Part shown: positions 42,756 to 50,400 of the stretch, piece by piece
How positions within the stretch are numbered: the first letter of the stretch is position 1
How the letters are laid out: every line of letters begins with the position of its first letter
NCBI GenBank assembly: GCA_024398935.1
Contig: JAKSIH010000006.1
Location: 38,956-102,955 of the forward strand
Length of the DNA: 64,000 bases
Origin: Fibrobacter sp.
Lineage (GTDB): Bacteria; Fibrobacterota; Fibrobacteria; Fibrobacterales; Fibrobacteraceae
Reading direction: 5' to 3'
Notes under the pieces: model-generated
The model's database searches: none
What the model saw: only the letters and a program-made list of their open reading frames with translations
What the model was told of the DNA's origin: nothing
Position numbers and translations under genes: made by a program

Positions 42756-43763
42756 ATGGCGTCTACAAAGGATGTTGCGAATGAATCGCAAGTAAAAGAG
42801 TTTCATTTATTCGCTGGAATCGGCGGTGGAATTTATGGAGGAGAACTTCTTGGACACCAATGTTGTGCCGGAGTGGAAATCAGTGAGTTTTGCCAGAAGG
42901 TTTTAAAACAGCGTCAGAAAGATGGCTGGATGAATGAATTTGAAATTTATGGTGATCTTCGTGCTTTAGATGGCAAAGACTTTAAAGGAAAGTTTGATGT
43001 CCTTTGTGGAGGGTTTCCGTGTCAGGCATTCAGTACGGCGGCGCATGGTAAGAATATTGCCGAAAAAAATCTTTGGGATGAAATGTTCAGATTCGTGAAA
43101 GAATCCGATGCTCCTGTAGTTTTTGGCGAAAATGTTGTTTTACGTGCGATAAGCAAAGCTGAGTCTGACCTAGAATCAATTGGATATAAGGTTAAGTTCT
43201 GTAGATTAAGCTGCTCAGATTTAGGTGCCGATCATCAAAGAAATCGCTTTTGGTTATTGGCTGTAAAGAACGAAAAAGTTTTTGGAAAAGTAAAGGAACA
43301 TATTCTTTCTTTGCCCGTTTTTAAAGGAAAGTATTGGAGTAAAAATCCAGATCTATTGGGAAACGATGTTGCTACGACTGATCGTCGTGAACAATTGAAA
43401 GGTGTTGGTAATGCGCAGTCTCCTTTTGTTGCTGCATCTGCATTTAGAATTTTAGTGAATCGCCATGTTGAAGGTGGGGATTATACGGAAGTTGTATCTG
43501 ATGAGGAAATTGCAAAGGTTTTTGAAATTCAAAAAACTTGGATAAAGGAAACTTTTGGCGAGGATATGGGCTTGGTTCATACTCCTACCACTATGGCGAA
43601 TTATTCCGCGCCATCCATGATGAAACATCAGGGCTGTAGAAATTTTAAAAAGGTTTTTGATAAACCGTCGCCAAAGAATGCTGAATATCTTATGGGCTTT
43701 CCGCTTGGTGCAAGTTCTCCAGAACCCCAGGGTAAGACAAATTTGAAAAAGTGGGGTGCGTGA
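42756..43763 (+). CDS. DNA (cytosine-5)-methyltransferase of LlaJI-like system
   Basis: 335 residues. Modifies the host copy of the recognition site. Motifs: I FAGIGGG (19-25), IV GGFPCQAFS (catalytic Cys-89), VI GENV (124-127), VIII QRNRFWLLAV (161-170), X GVGNAQSPFVA (216-226). Only about 40 residues separate motifs VIII and X, too few for a normal target-recognition domain. About 100 residues follow motif X (LVHTPTTMANYSAPSMMK ... EYLMGFPLG) and may take that role. GGAGCGAG RBS. The stop overlaps the next start (ATGA). Confidence 0.93.
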   Translation: MASTKDVANESQVKEFHLFAGIGGGIYGGELLGHQCCAGVEISEFCQKVLKQRQKDGWMNEFEIYGDLRALDGKDFKGKFDVLCGGFPCQAFSTAAHGKNIAEKNLWDEMFRFVKESDAPVVFGENVVLRAISKAESDLESIGYKVKFCRLSCSDLGADHQRNRFWLLAVKNEKVFGKVKEHILSLPVFKGKYWSKNPDLLGNDVATTDRREQLKGVGNAQSPFVAASAFRILVNRHVEGGDYTEVVSDEEIAKVFEIQKTWIKETFGEDMGLVHTPTTMANYSAPSMMKHQGCRNFKKVFDKPSPKNAEYLMGFPLGASSPEPQGKTNLKKWGA

Positions 43764-45241
43764 TGACCACTTTTGAAATAGAAACCTTGTTAAAGAAACT
43801 TGGTGTCAGAGAAACTAAAGCAGAGACTTATCCAAATACTTACAGTCTAGTAAGTGGATCTAGTTTTCTTGCTCAGCAGGTTAATAATCGGGATTCGGCA
43901 TCATGGAAAAAAGCGGAATATGTAATTTTGACGGATGGGAGTGTTTCGCAAGGGATTATAGAGGGCTGGAAAAAATTAACAGAAAGAGATCCTCTTCCTT
44001 GTGCGATTCAAAAACTTTGTGTTCCGACTTTGAGTGATGAATTTGATGTCTATGATTCTCAAGGCAAATTGATAGAAACAAATTCTTTAGAAAGAATTAT
44101 AAAACATACTCCGGATATCGTTGATTTCCTGAATGACAGGGAACCTTTGGTAAATTCTGAACTTGTCCAGAAGAATTCATCTATCACCCCCGCCCAGATC
44201 ATTTACTACGGTGTTCCTGGCTGTGGAAAATCTAACACCATCAAGGAAAAGTTGAAGAGTGTCCCTGACTTCAACAAGGTTTGCGTTGTCTTCCATCCGG
44301 ATTACACAAATTCTGAATTCATGGGCCAGATTCGCCCAAAGGTGAGAAACCATTCCGTAACTTACGAGTTTGTTGCGGGGCCTTTTGCGAAAATTCTGCG
44401 ACGAGCCTACCTGAATCCGGATCAGGAATTTTATTTGGTCATTGATGAAATCAATCGCGGGAAAGCTTCGGCAATTCTTGGTGAGGTTTTCCAGCTGTGT
44501 GACCGCATAAAGCCAAATGATGAAAAAGACGAGTTTGGCTACGGCCCCGGCTGGAGTGTTTACGGCGTTGACCATGAAGATTTGAACGACTACATTCGCG
44601 ATATCAAGAGCTTTGCAAATGAATCTCACGACGGTAGTGACATGCCGGTAGAATTTACTGCGGAAGACGGAAGAGGCGAGGTTTTTGCCTACAAGTCCAT
44701 TGATATCAACTGGCCTGGCTTTGGCGAAGACGGCAAACTTCATTTCACCGAAAATACAGCAATCCGCTTGCCGCCCAACCTGTCCATTTTTGCAACCATG
44801 AATACCAGCGATCAAAATGTGTTCACTTTGGATAACGCTTTTCAGCGTCGCTTCGGCATGGAGCTGGTCCGTAATGAATTTGCAAAAGGTGAAGTTGACG
44901 GTTTTAAAACCGAAGCTATTCGCAATCAGCACAATGCAAAAATTGCTGGGACAGAAACCACCTGGGGCGAATTCTGGGAATGGGCCAACAACAAGATTAC
45001 GCAGGTGCTCAAGGGTCTATCCAGTACCGAAGACAAGCGCCTTGGAGTCTGGTTTGTATGCAATGTGAATGGCGAAATTCCAGAAAAGGTCTTTGCCGAA
45101 AAGGTTCTGAAATATTTATGGGATGATGCATTCAAGTTCAAGCGCACGCAGATTTTTGCTGAAGGTTGTGATACGCTAGAAACCCTGATTTCAAAGTTCC
45201 ATGAACTCAAATTTGGGGTGTTTAAGAGTTTTGGGGCGTGA
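43763..45241 (+). CDS. McrB-like AAA+ GTPase (LlaJI R1-type subunit)
   Basis: 492 residues. An N-terminal domain of about 140 residues, probably DNA recognition, is followed by a McrB-type AAA+ motor: Walker A GVPGCGKS (150-157), DYTNSEFMGQIRP, Walker B LVIDEINRGKAS, and ATMNTSDQNVFTLDNAFQRRF, which combines the McrB GTPase signature NTxD-like motif and arginine finger. Expected to translocate DNA by nucleotide hydrolysis and activate the nuclease subunit. The ATG at 43763 overlaps the methyltransferase stop, giving translational coupling. Confidence 0.92.
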   Translation: MTTFEIETLLKKLGVRETKAETYPNTYSLVSGSSFLAQQVNNRDSASWKKAEYVILTDGSVSQGIIEGWKKLTERDPLPCAIQKLCVPTLSDEFDVYDSQGKLIETNSLERIIKHTPDIVDFLNDREPLVNSELVQKNSSITPAQIIYYGVPGCGKSNTIKEKLKSVPDFNKVCVVFHPDYTNSEFMGQIRPKVRNHSVTYEFVAGPFAKILRRAYLNPDQEFYLVIDEINRGKASAILGEVFQLCDRIKPNDEKDEFGYGPGWSVYGVDHEDLNDYIRDIKSFANESHDGSDMPVEFTAEDGRGEVFAYKSIDINWPGFGEDGKLHFTENTAIRLPPNLSIFATMNTSDQNVFTLDNAFQRRFGMELVRNEFAKGEVDGFKTEAIRNQHNAKIAGTETTWGEFWEWANNKITQVLKGLSSTEDKRLGVWFVCNVNGEIPEKVFAEKVLKYLWDDAFKFKRTQIFAEGCDTLETLISKFHELKFGVFKSFGA

Positions 45242-45256
45242 TAGCTACAAAAATTA

Positions 45257-45358
45257 AAAATACTCTGCGTTTTTACCGTTATTTCGGTATAAAATACTTT
45301 GCGTTTTTAACATGAATAAGCAGTAGAATACCTTGCGTTTTTTATATTTATTAAGTAT
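45257..45358 (+). repeat. Three 34-bp tandem units upstream of DUF4143 ATPase
   Basis: Units start at 45257, 45291 and 45325, exactly 34 bases apart. Each opens with a conserved core of about 19 bases, aaaaTACtyTGCGTTTTTa, followed by 15 variable AT-rich bases. The array fills most of the 142-bp gap before the ATPase start. Helical phasing (just over three turns) fits an operator or iteron; the repeats are too short for a typical CRISPR. Confidence 0.85.
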
Positions 45359-45383
45359 ATTATGAGCATCCGGGACTGATCTC

Positions 45384-46748
45384 ATGATTACTTTTAGACG
45401 CAAGATTTATCAAGAACTTCTGAATTGGAAGGAAGAATCCAAAGGTCGAGAAGCCCTTCTTATAGAGGGTGCGCGTCGTATTGGAAAAAGTACCATCGTA
45501 GAAGAATTCGCGAAGAACGAATACCGTTCCTATATTCTGATTGATTTTAATGACTGCGAAAAGGCTGTACTTGATGCCTTTAACAGAATGAGCGATCTCT
45601 CTGCCTTCTTCAATACGCTTTCCTATGTGTACGGAGTGAATCTTCATCCCAGGGAATCCCTGATTATTTTTGATGAGGTACAAAAATTTCCGAAGGCAAG
45701 GCAATCCATCAAAAAATTGGTGAAAGACGGCAGGTTTGATTATATAGAAACTGGCTCACTTATTTCTATCTACGAGAATGTCAAGGATATTACCATACCT
45801 TCGGAAGAAACCTCAATTCAGATGTTCCCTATGGATTTTGAGGAATTTTGCTGGGCGATGGATAAGCCGAATATATGTGACTTTATCCGCGATGCGTTTT
45901 CAAGGAAGAAGGCGTTGGATGAACCACTCCATAAGGAGTGCATGCGTCTATTCAAACAGTATATTCTGATAGGGGGCATGCCACAATCCATTGTCGCATT
46001 CTTGGAAAACACCTACAGCTTTGACTATAGCGACAAGGCAAAGCGCAAGATTATTGAACTCTACAAAAAGGATGTTCAAAAAATCAAGGGTTCGTATAAG
46101 GGGAAAGTCCTTTCGACATTTGAACAGATTCCCGCATTTTTGTCTAAGCACGAAAAGCGAGTTGTATTTTCAAAGATCGCTGGGGGACTCGGTAGTGAAA
46201 ATAGCTATGAGAATACCTTCCTGTGGCTTTCCAATTCCATGATTGCGAACAACTGTTTCAAGTGCTCCGATCCAAATATTGGCTTTGGCTTGAACGCGGA
46301 CGATTCCGCAGTCAAGTGCTATATGGGCGATACAGGCCTTTTGTTCTCTATGGCTTTTGGTGAAAACCAGATTTCAAAGGAATCCTTGTACAAGGAAATC
46401 ATGAACGAAAAGCTTGCGATCAATAAGGGTATGCTCTTTGAAAATGTCATTGCGCAGATGCTTGTATCTCAAGGACATAAGCTTTATTTTTATACCCATT
46501 TCAATCAGGAAAAACATCGCAACGATATTGAAATTGATTTTATGATTAGCGAATCTGATTCGGTAGGCTCAAGAATTATTCCAATCGAAGTCAAGTCTTC
46601 AAAAAATTACACCGCCACATCGCTTGAATCGTTTAAGAAGAAATTCAAAAAGCGTATTAAGACTTCTTATATAATCCATCCGAAGAATTTTGCCATTCGG
46701 GACGATGATACTGTTTGCATTCCGCCTTATATGGCAATCTGCTTGTGA
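45384..46748 (+). CDS. AAA ATPase with DUF4143-type C-terminus
   Basis: 454 residues. Walker A LIEGARRIGKSTIVEEFA near residue 27, Walker B SLIIFDEVQKFPKARQSIKKLV near 95, sensor-like YIETGSLISIYENVK, and a C-terminal domain with YMGDTGLLFSMAFGE, NKGMLFENVIAQMLVSQGHKLYFYTH and EIDFMISE...IPIEVKSSKNY, a PD-(D/E)XK-like fold seen in DUF4143 ATPases. Sits between the McrB-like motor and the nuclease of the restriction system and ends eight bases before the nuclease start. Such ATPases usually stand alone, so its role here is unknown. Confidence 0.9.
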   Translation: MITFRRKIYQELLNWKEESKGREALLIEGARRIGKSTIVEEFAKNEYRSYILIDFNDCEKAVLDAFNRMSDLSAFFNTLSYVYGVNLHPRESLIIFDEVQKFPKARQSIKKLVKDGRFDYIETGSLISIYENVKDITIPSEETSIQMFPMDFEEFCWAMDKPNICDFIRDAFSRKKALDEPLHKECMRLFKQYILIGGMPQSIVAFLENTYSFDYSDKAKRKIIELYKKDVQKIKGSYKGKVLSTFEQIPAFLSKHEKRVVFSKIAGGLGSENSYENTFLWLSNSMIANNCFKCSDPNIGFGLNADDSAVKCYMGDTGLLFSMAFGENQISKESLYKEIMNEKLAINKGMLFENVIAQMLVSQGHKLYFYTHFNQEKHRNDIEIDFMISESDSVGSRIIPIEVKSSKNYTATSLESFKKKFKKRIKTSYIIHPKNFAIRDDDTVCIPPYMAICL

Positions 46749-46756
46749 GATCACAA

Positions 46757-48022
46757 ATGCAAAGACTAAACGACTACTGCACCTGCGAAGCGAAATTGCG
46801 TGGCGATGAATTTGTCGGCATCCGTAATGACGGTTGTCTTGAAATTTATTTTCCTGCCGGATACTTTAAGAATGATGCCGCTATCGCGGAACTTGATGAA
46901 GATGAGCTTCGTCAGGATATTATGCAGTTGTTCGATGTGCTTTCCGATTCGGAGTTGTTTGAGGTTCGTGAGAATTCAAGCATTATCGGAAAGGATGTGG
47001 AAAAGTCATCGTCGGATTTTCCAATGCGGGCTTATGTCAATCTGCTTCGGAATTTTATGGAGCATGGCTATTACTCCGAGCAGGAAGTTGTCTTTAGGCA
47101 AGGTGGAAGCGGCAAGGTCGACTGGAATCGAACTATAAAGACTTTGAAACCGGATGTCGTTAACGATAGTGTGGTCTATCTGGATCCTGTTACGCGGCAA
47201 ACGGATAATAATGAACGGGAACTGATTTCGCTTATTCATAAATATTGCGTGTGGGATGCTTCAAAGAGAATCGGCTTCGTTTTTGGCATTGATATCCAGG
47301 AACCACCGACGCTTGATTTTGATTACGAGATTTTTTCTTCCGTCTTGATGACGAAGGCTTCTAAAACATTCCATGATCGCACACTTACACTTTTCCAGGA
47401 TATGCAGCGGATTGTGGAATATCTCGGGAAAAACATGTCTGATGAAAATGTAATTCCCGATGAATTTTATTTTGGGGTAAATTCATTTGCTCCTGTTTGG
47501 GAAGCGATGATTGAGCGCATTTTCGGAACAGAACATCGAGAAGATTATTATCCAAATTGCGGCTGGGTTATTGATGGTAAAAATGCTGGCCGTGTTGAAA
47601 TGCGCCCTGATACCATCATGAAAGTGGATAACAAAATCTTTGTTCTGGATTCCAAGTATTACACTTACGGTGTTGATGGTGGAACGTTGCCGCAGTCAGA
47701 ATCCATCACTAAGCAGCTAGCCTATGCTGAATTTGCTGAACAAAAAACTGGCAAGATGGTTTACAATATTTTCCTGATGCCTTACTGCGCGGGCGCGGTA
47801 GCTGTAGAGGATTTTTCGCATCCATTTAAGATGAAATATCTAGGCTACGCCTATAGTGATTGGAAAAATACGGACGCAAATATTCTCGTCAATAAGCCTT
47901 ACCACAAAATTCACGGCATTCTGCTTGATACAAAGACCGTGATGCAAAATTATGGCAAGAGCAATGCTGCACAGAATGTGCTTGCAAATGTGATTACGAC
48001 CGCAGAAAAAAAAGGCTGGTGA
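46757..48022 (+). CDS. LlaJI-like restriction endonuclease (R2/McrC-like subunit)
   Basis: 421 residues. The N-terminal half (DYCTCEAKLRGDEFVGIRNDGCLEIYFPAGY...) matches LlaJI-family nucleases. The catalytic PD-(D/E)XK motif reads RPDTIMKVDNKIFVLDSKYY (Pro-284, Asp-285, Asp-298, Lys-300). Expected to cut DNA together with the McrB-like protein encoded upstream. The start at 46757 is chosen over one inside the ATPase gene. The upstream ATPase is on the same transcript. Biochemistry of the family is known for lactococcal LlaJI; specificity here is unknown. Confidence 0.9.
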   Translation: MQRLNDYCTCEAKLRGDEFVGIRNDGCLEIYFPAGYFKNDAAIAELDEDELRQDIMQLFDVLSDSELFEVRENSSIIGKDVEKSSSDFPMRAYVNLLRNFMEHGYYSEQEVVFRQGGSGKVDWNRTIKTLKPDVVNDSVVYLDPVTRQTDNNERELISLIHKYCVWDASKRIGFVFGIDIQEPPTLDFDYEIFSSVLMTKASKTFHDRTLTLFQDMQRIVEYLGKNMSDENVIPDEFYFGVNSFAPVWEAMIERIFGTEHREDYYPNCGWVIDGKNAGRVEMRPDTIMKVDNKIFVLDSKYYTYGVDGGTLPQSESITKQLAYAEFAEQKTGKMVYNIFLMPYCAGAVAVEDFSHPFKMKYLGYAYSDWKNTDANILVNKPYHKIHGILLDTKTVMQNYGKSNAAQNVLANVITTAEKKGW

Positions 48023-48041
48023 CTTTATTGGTTCACTACCG

Positions 48042-48108
48042 GTCATTTCCGGCGCCAGTCCTCGCTTGACGGGGAATCTAGCATTCCAGATGCTCGATCA
48101 AGTCGAGG
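48042..48108 (+). repeat. Direct repeat, left copy, bracketing Rpn-like gene
   Basis: GTCATTTCCGGCGCC, CGCTTGACGGGGAATCTAGC, ATTCCAGATGCTCGATCA and GTCGAG blocks are shared in order with 49275-49350. Confidence 0.85.
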
Positions 48109-48179
48109 GACCCTGAAAAAAATTTACAAACTTTTACAAACAAACGCGTCGAAAATTTCGTTCTATATACGGTTAGGTG

Positions 48180-49244
48180 ATGCGCCTTGCCCCGTCCGGC
48201 AATTCTGTCGGCGGTTCGCAAAACAACGCAATGGCAAAAGAAGAAAATGAAATTGAAGGGACCCTGCAGGCGCTTGGTGTTTCCCTTGACTATGAGCAGT
48301 CGAGAAAACAGGAACTATTTGAAAAGTACAGCCGCGCAAAGTATCTCGACGTGACTTTGGATCCTGGCTTCAAGCGGTTGCTTAAGAACGAGGCCGCCAT
48401 GGTAAGCTTCCTGAATGCGGTCCTCCATACGGATGACGAAATCAGGAGTGTTACCTTCAAGGATACGGAGTTTGATGTCCACGCGACGGACCTGCTGCGC
48501 CTGCGCCTCGACATCAACGCACAGACACAGTCCGGCAAGAGCATCGATATCGAGATGCAGAAGAGTTCTGTCCGTCCCTTCGAGGAGCGGGCGATTTTGC
48601 AGGAAAGCGCCTTCCTCTGTGTCGAAAAGAAGGCCTTTGACGCTGAAATCAGGAAGAAGTATCCGTCGAAGGACCCGAAGGATGTCGCCGAGCGCGAAAA
48701 GCACCGCTACGAAATCCCGCACGTGTACGCAATCTGGATTTGCGATTTTCCGATCAATTCGGACGAAAACTATCGCGACGTCTGGCGCATCTACAGCGAA
48801 AATTCTATCGCCAAAAACGACCCGTTGCCGGTAACGGACAAAATTATGTATTTTATCGTCGACCTGGTCAACTTCACGAAGACGGCAGACGAGCTTGAAA
48901 CCATCGAGGACAAGTGGCTCTACCTGCTGAAGCATGCCGGGAGCAGCGACAAGCTCCCTGCTTTTAACGATGACGTGCTAGACGATGCCGTCGCTCGCAT
49001 CACGGTTGACCCCGGCAAGGACAATGAACTTTTGGAGGCGCAAGTGGCTTTGACAATGAGTATCGACGAACAGATAGGACGCATAGTGCTCGCGCATCAG
49101 GATGGTTTAGAGCAAGGCCGAGAAGAAGAACGCCAAAAGTCCGAGGCGACCATCTCCAAGCTGCAGGAAGAATCCGCAGTCAAGGACGCTGAAATTGCCT
49201 CTTTGAGGGCGGCCCTGGCCCGGGTAACACGGCAAGCCCAGTAG
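48180..49244 (+). CDS. Rpn-family PD-(D/E)XK nuclease/transposase-like protein
   Basis: 354 residues (or 337 from an ATG at 48231). The family opening is ARAKYLDVTLDPGFKRLLKNEAAMVSFLNAVL; the nuclease core is FDVHATDLLRLRLDINAQTQSGKSIDIEMQ, where Asp and the E-x-Q of IEMQ stand for the PD-(D/E)XK site. Rpn proteins promote recombination and are nuclease-active in known members. The C-terminal 45 residues form a coiled coil (GLEQGREEERQKSEATISKLQEE). Two GTCAT...GTCGAG repeats bracket the gene. No good RBS, so the start is uncertain. Confidence 0.85.
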   Translation: MRLAPSGNSVGGSQNNAMAKEENEIEGTLQALGVSLDYEQSRKQELFEKYSRAKYLDVTLDPGFKRLLKNEAAMVSFLNAVLHTDDEIRSVTFKDTEFDVHATDLLRLRLDINAQTQSGKSIDIEMQKSSVRPFEERAILQESAFLCVEKKAFDAEIRKKYPSKDPKDVAEREKHRYEIPHVYAIWICDFPINSDENYRDVWRIYSENSIAKNDPLPVTDKIMYFIVDLVNFTKTADELETIEDKWLYLLKHAGSSDKLPAFNDDVLDDAVARITVDPGKDNELLEAQVALTMSIDEQIGRIVLAHQDGLEQGREEERQKSEATISKLQEESAVKDAEIASLRAALARVTRQAQ

Positions 49245-49685
49245 GCATCACGGTTGCCCCCGGCATTCTTACTTGTCATTTCCGGCGCCTGTCCCCGCTT
49301 GACGGGGATGACGGGGAATCTAGCATTCCAGATGCTCGATCAGGTCGAGCATGACATTCATTAGAAAATGTCAAGGAGCTCCCCGAGCCTCCTAGTAGTG
49401 GCGCTCTTCGAGCGCCTTACTTGTCGGCTCGGAAATGGAAATGAACACGTTCATTTCCGCTTCTCCACAAAGTGGATAACTCTACTATGGAACTAAAGTT
49501 CCAAGTATCGTATAACTCGCCTCCTAGTAATGGCACGCTTCGCGTGCACTATTCATCGCCTCGGTCATAGAAACAAGCAAGCTTGTTTCTGCGACTCTCG
49601 GCTCTTAATAGTGGCGCACTTCGTGCGCATTAGCTGCGGCTCAACCATGCCAGAATGCAAGCATTCTGGCGCGGCATTCGCCTTG
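49245..49685. repeat. Palindrome array with direct-repeat copy (right of Rpn gene)
   Basis: Right copy of the bracketing repeat (49275-49350), then hairpins GGCGCT-CTTCG-AGCGCC (49400-49416), GCACG-CTTCG-CGTGC (49533-49547), GCGCA-CTTCG-TGCGC (49614-49628), and two-base-loop palindromes at 49437-49458, 49488-49503, 49569-49590 and 49649-49670. No gene is supported here. Confidence 0.8.
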
Positions 49686-50225
49686 CTAATAATTCTCAGC
49701 GTTGACTTCGAAGTAGGACTGGGGGTGTGCGCAGGTGGGGCAGACTTCGGGAGCCTTGGTGCCGACCACGATGTGACCGCAGTTGCGGCATTCCCAAACC
49801 TTGACTTCGCTCTTTTCGAACACGGCTGCAGTTTCCACGTTCTTGAGGAGTGCGCGGTAGCGTTCTTCGTGATGCTTTTCGATGGCGCCTACCAGGCGGA
49901 ACTTCTTTGCGAGGGCGTCAAAGCCTTCGGCTTCGGCGGTCTTTGCAAATTCTTCGTACATGTCGGTCCATTCGTAGTTTTCACCGTCGGCAGCGGCCTT
50001 CAGGTTTTCTGCGGTGTCACCGATGCCGTTCAGTTCCTTGAACCACATCTTGGCATGTTCCTTTTCGTTTTCAGCAGTCTTCAGGAACAATGCGGCAATC
50101 TGTTCGAAACCGTCCTTCTTTGCCTTGGATGCAAAGTAGGTGTACTTGTTGCGGGCCTGGGATTCGCCTGCGAATGCGGCTTCGAGATTCTTTTCAGTCT
50201 GGGTACCAGCGTACTTGTTTGCCAT
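49686..50225 (-). CDS. Rubrerythrin
   Basis: 179 residues. Reduces hydrogen peroxide in anaerobes. An N-terminal four-helix diiron domain carries the Glu/ExxH ligands ([46 protein letters not shown]); the C-terminal rubredoxin-type centre is CRNCGH ... CPTCAHP. Start at 50223-50225 after AAGGAGACATC; a longer reading would pass through the promoter region. Consistent with an anaerobic lifestyle. Confidence 0.96.
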   Translation of the reverse strand: MANKYAGTQTEKNLEAAFAGESQARNKYTYFASKAKKDGFEQIAALFLKTAENEKEHAKMWFKELNGIGDTAENLKAAADGENYEWTDMYEEFAKTAEAEGFDALAKKFRLVGAIEKHHEERYRALLKNVETAAVFEKSEVKVWECRNCGHIVVGTKAPEVCPTCAHPQSYFEVNAENY

Positions 50226-50400
50226 GATGTCTCCTTGACCTTGCCTGCGCCTGGCTTTGTATTTTTGCGGTTTGCTGTTGTTGTGGCGCAAGGTTGTGGG
50301 GTCTTGTTTAGCCAAGGAGGAATATACCACTTTTTTAAACAAAAGGCCACACATGTTGGGCGAATAATCGCCGGTATATCAAAAAAACAGCACGGAGAAG

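Noticed and set aside
45257..45358. Three-unit array considered as a CRISPR
   Set aside because: Conserved core is only about 19 bases, the variable part 15 bases, and no cas gene is nearby. Operator-like repeats fit better.
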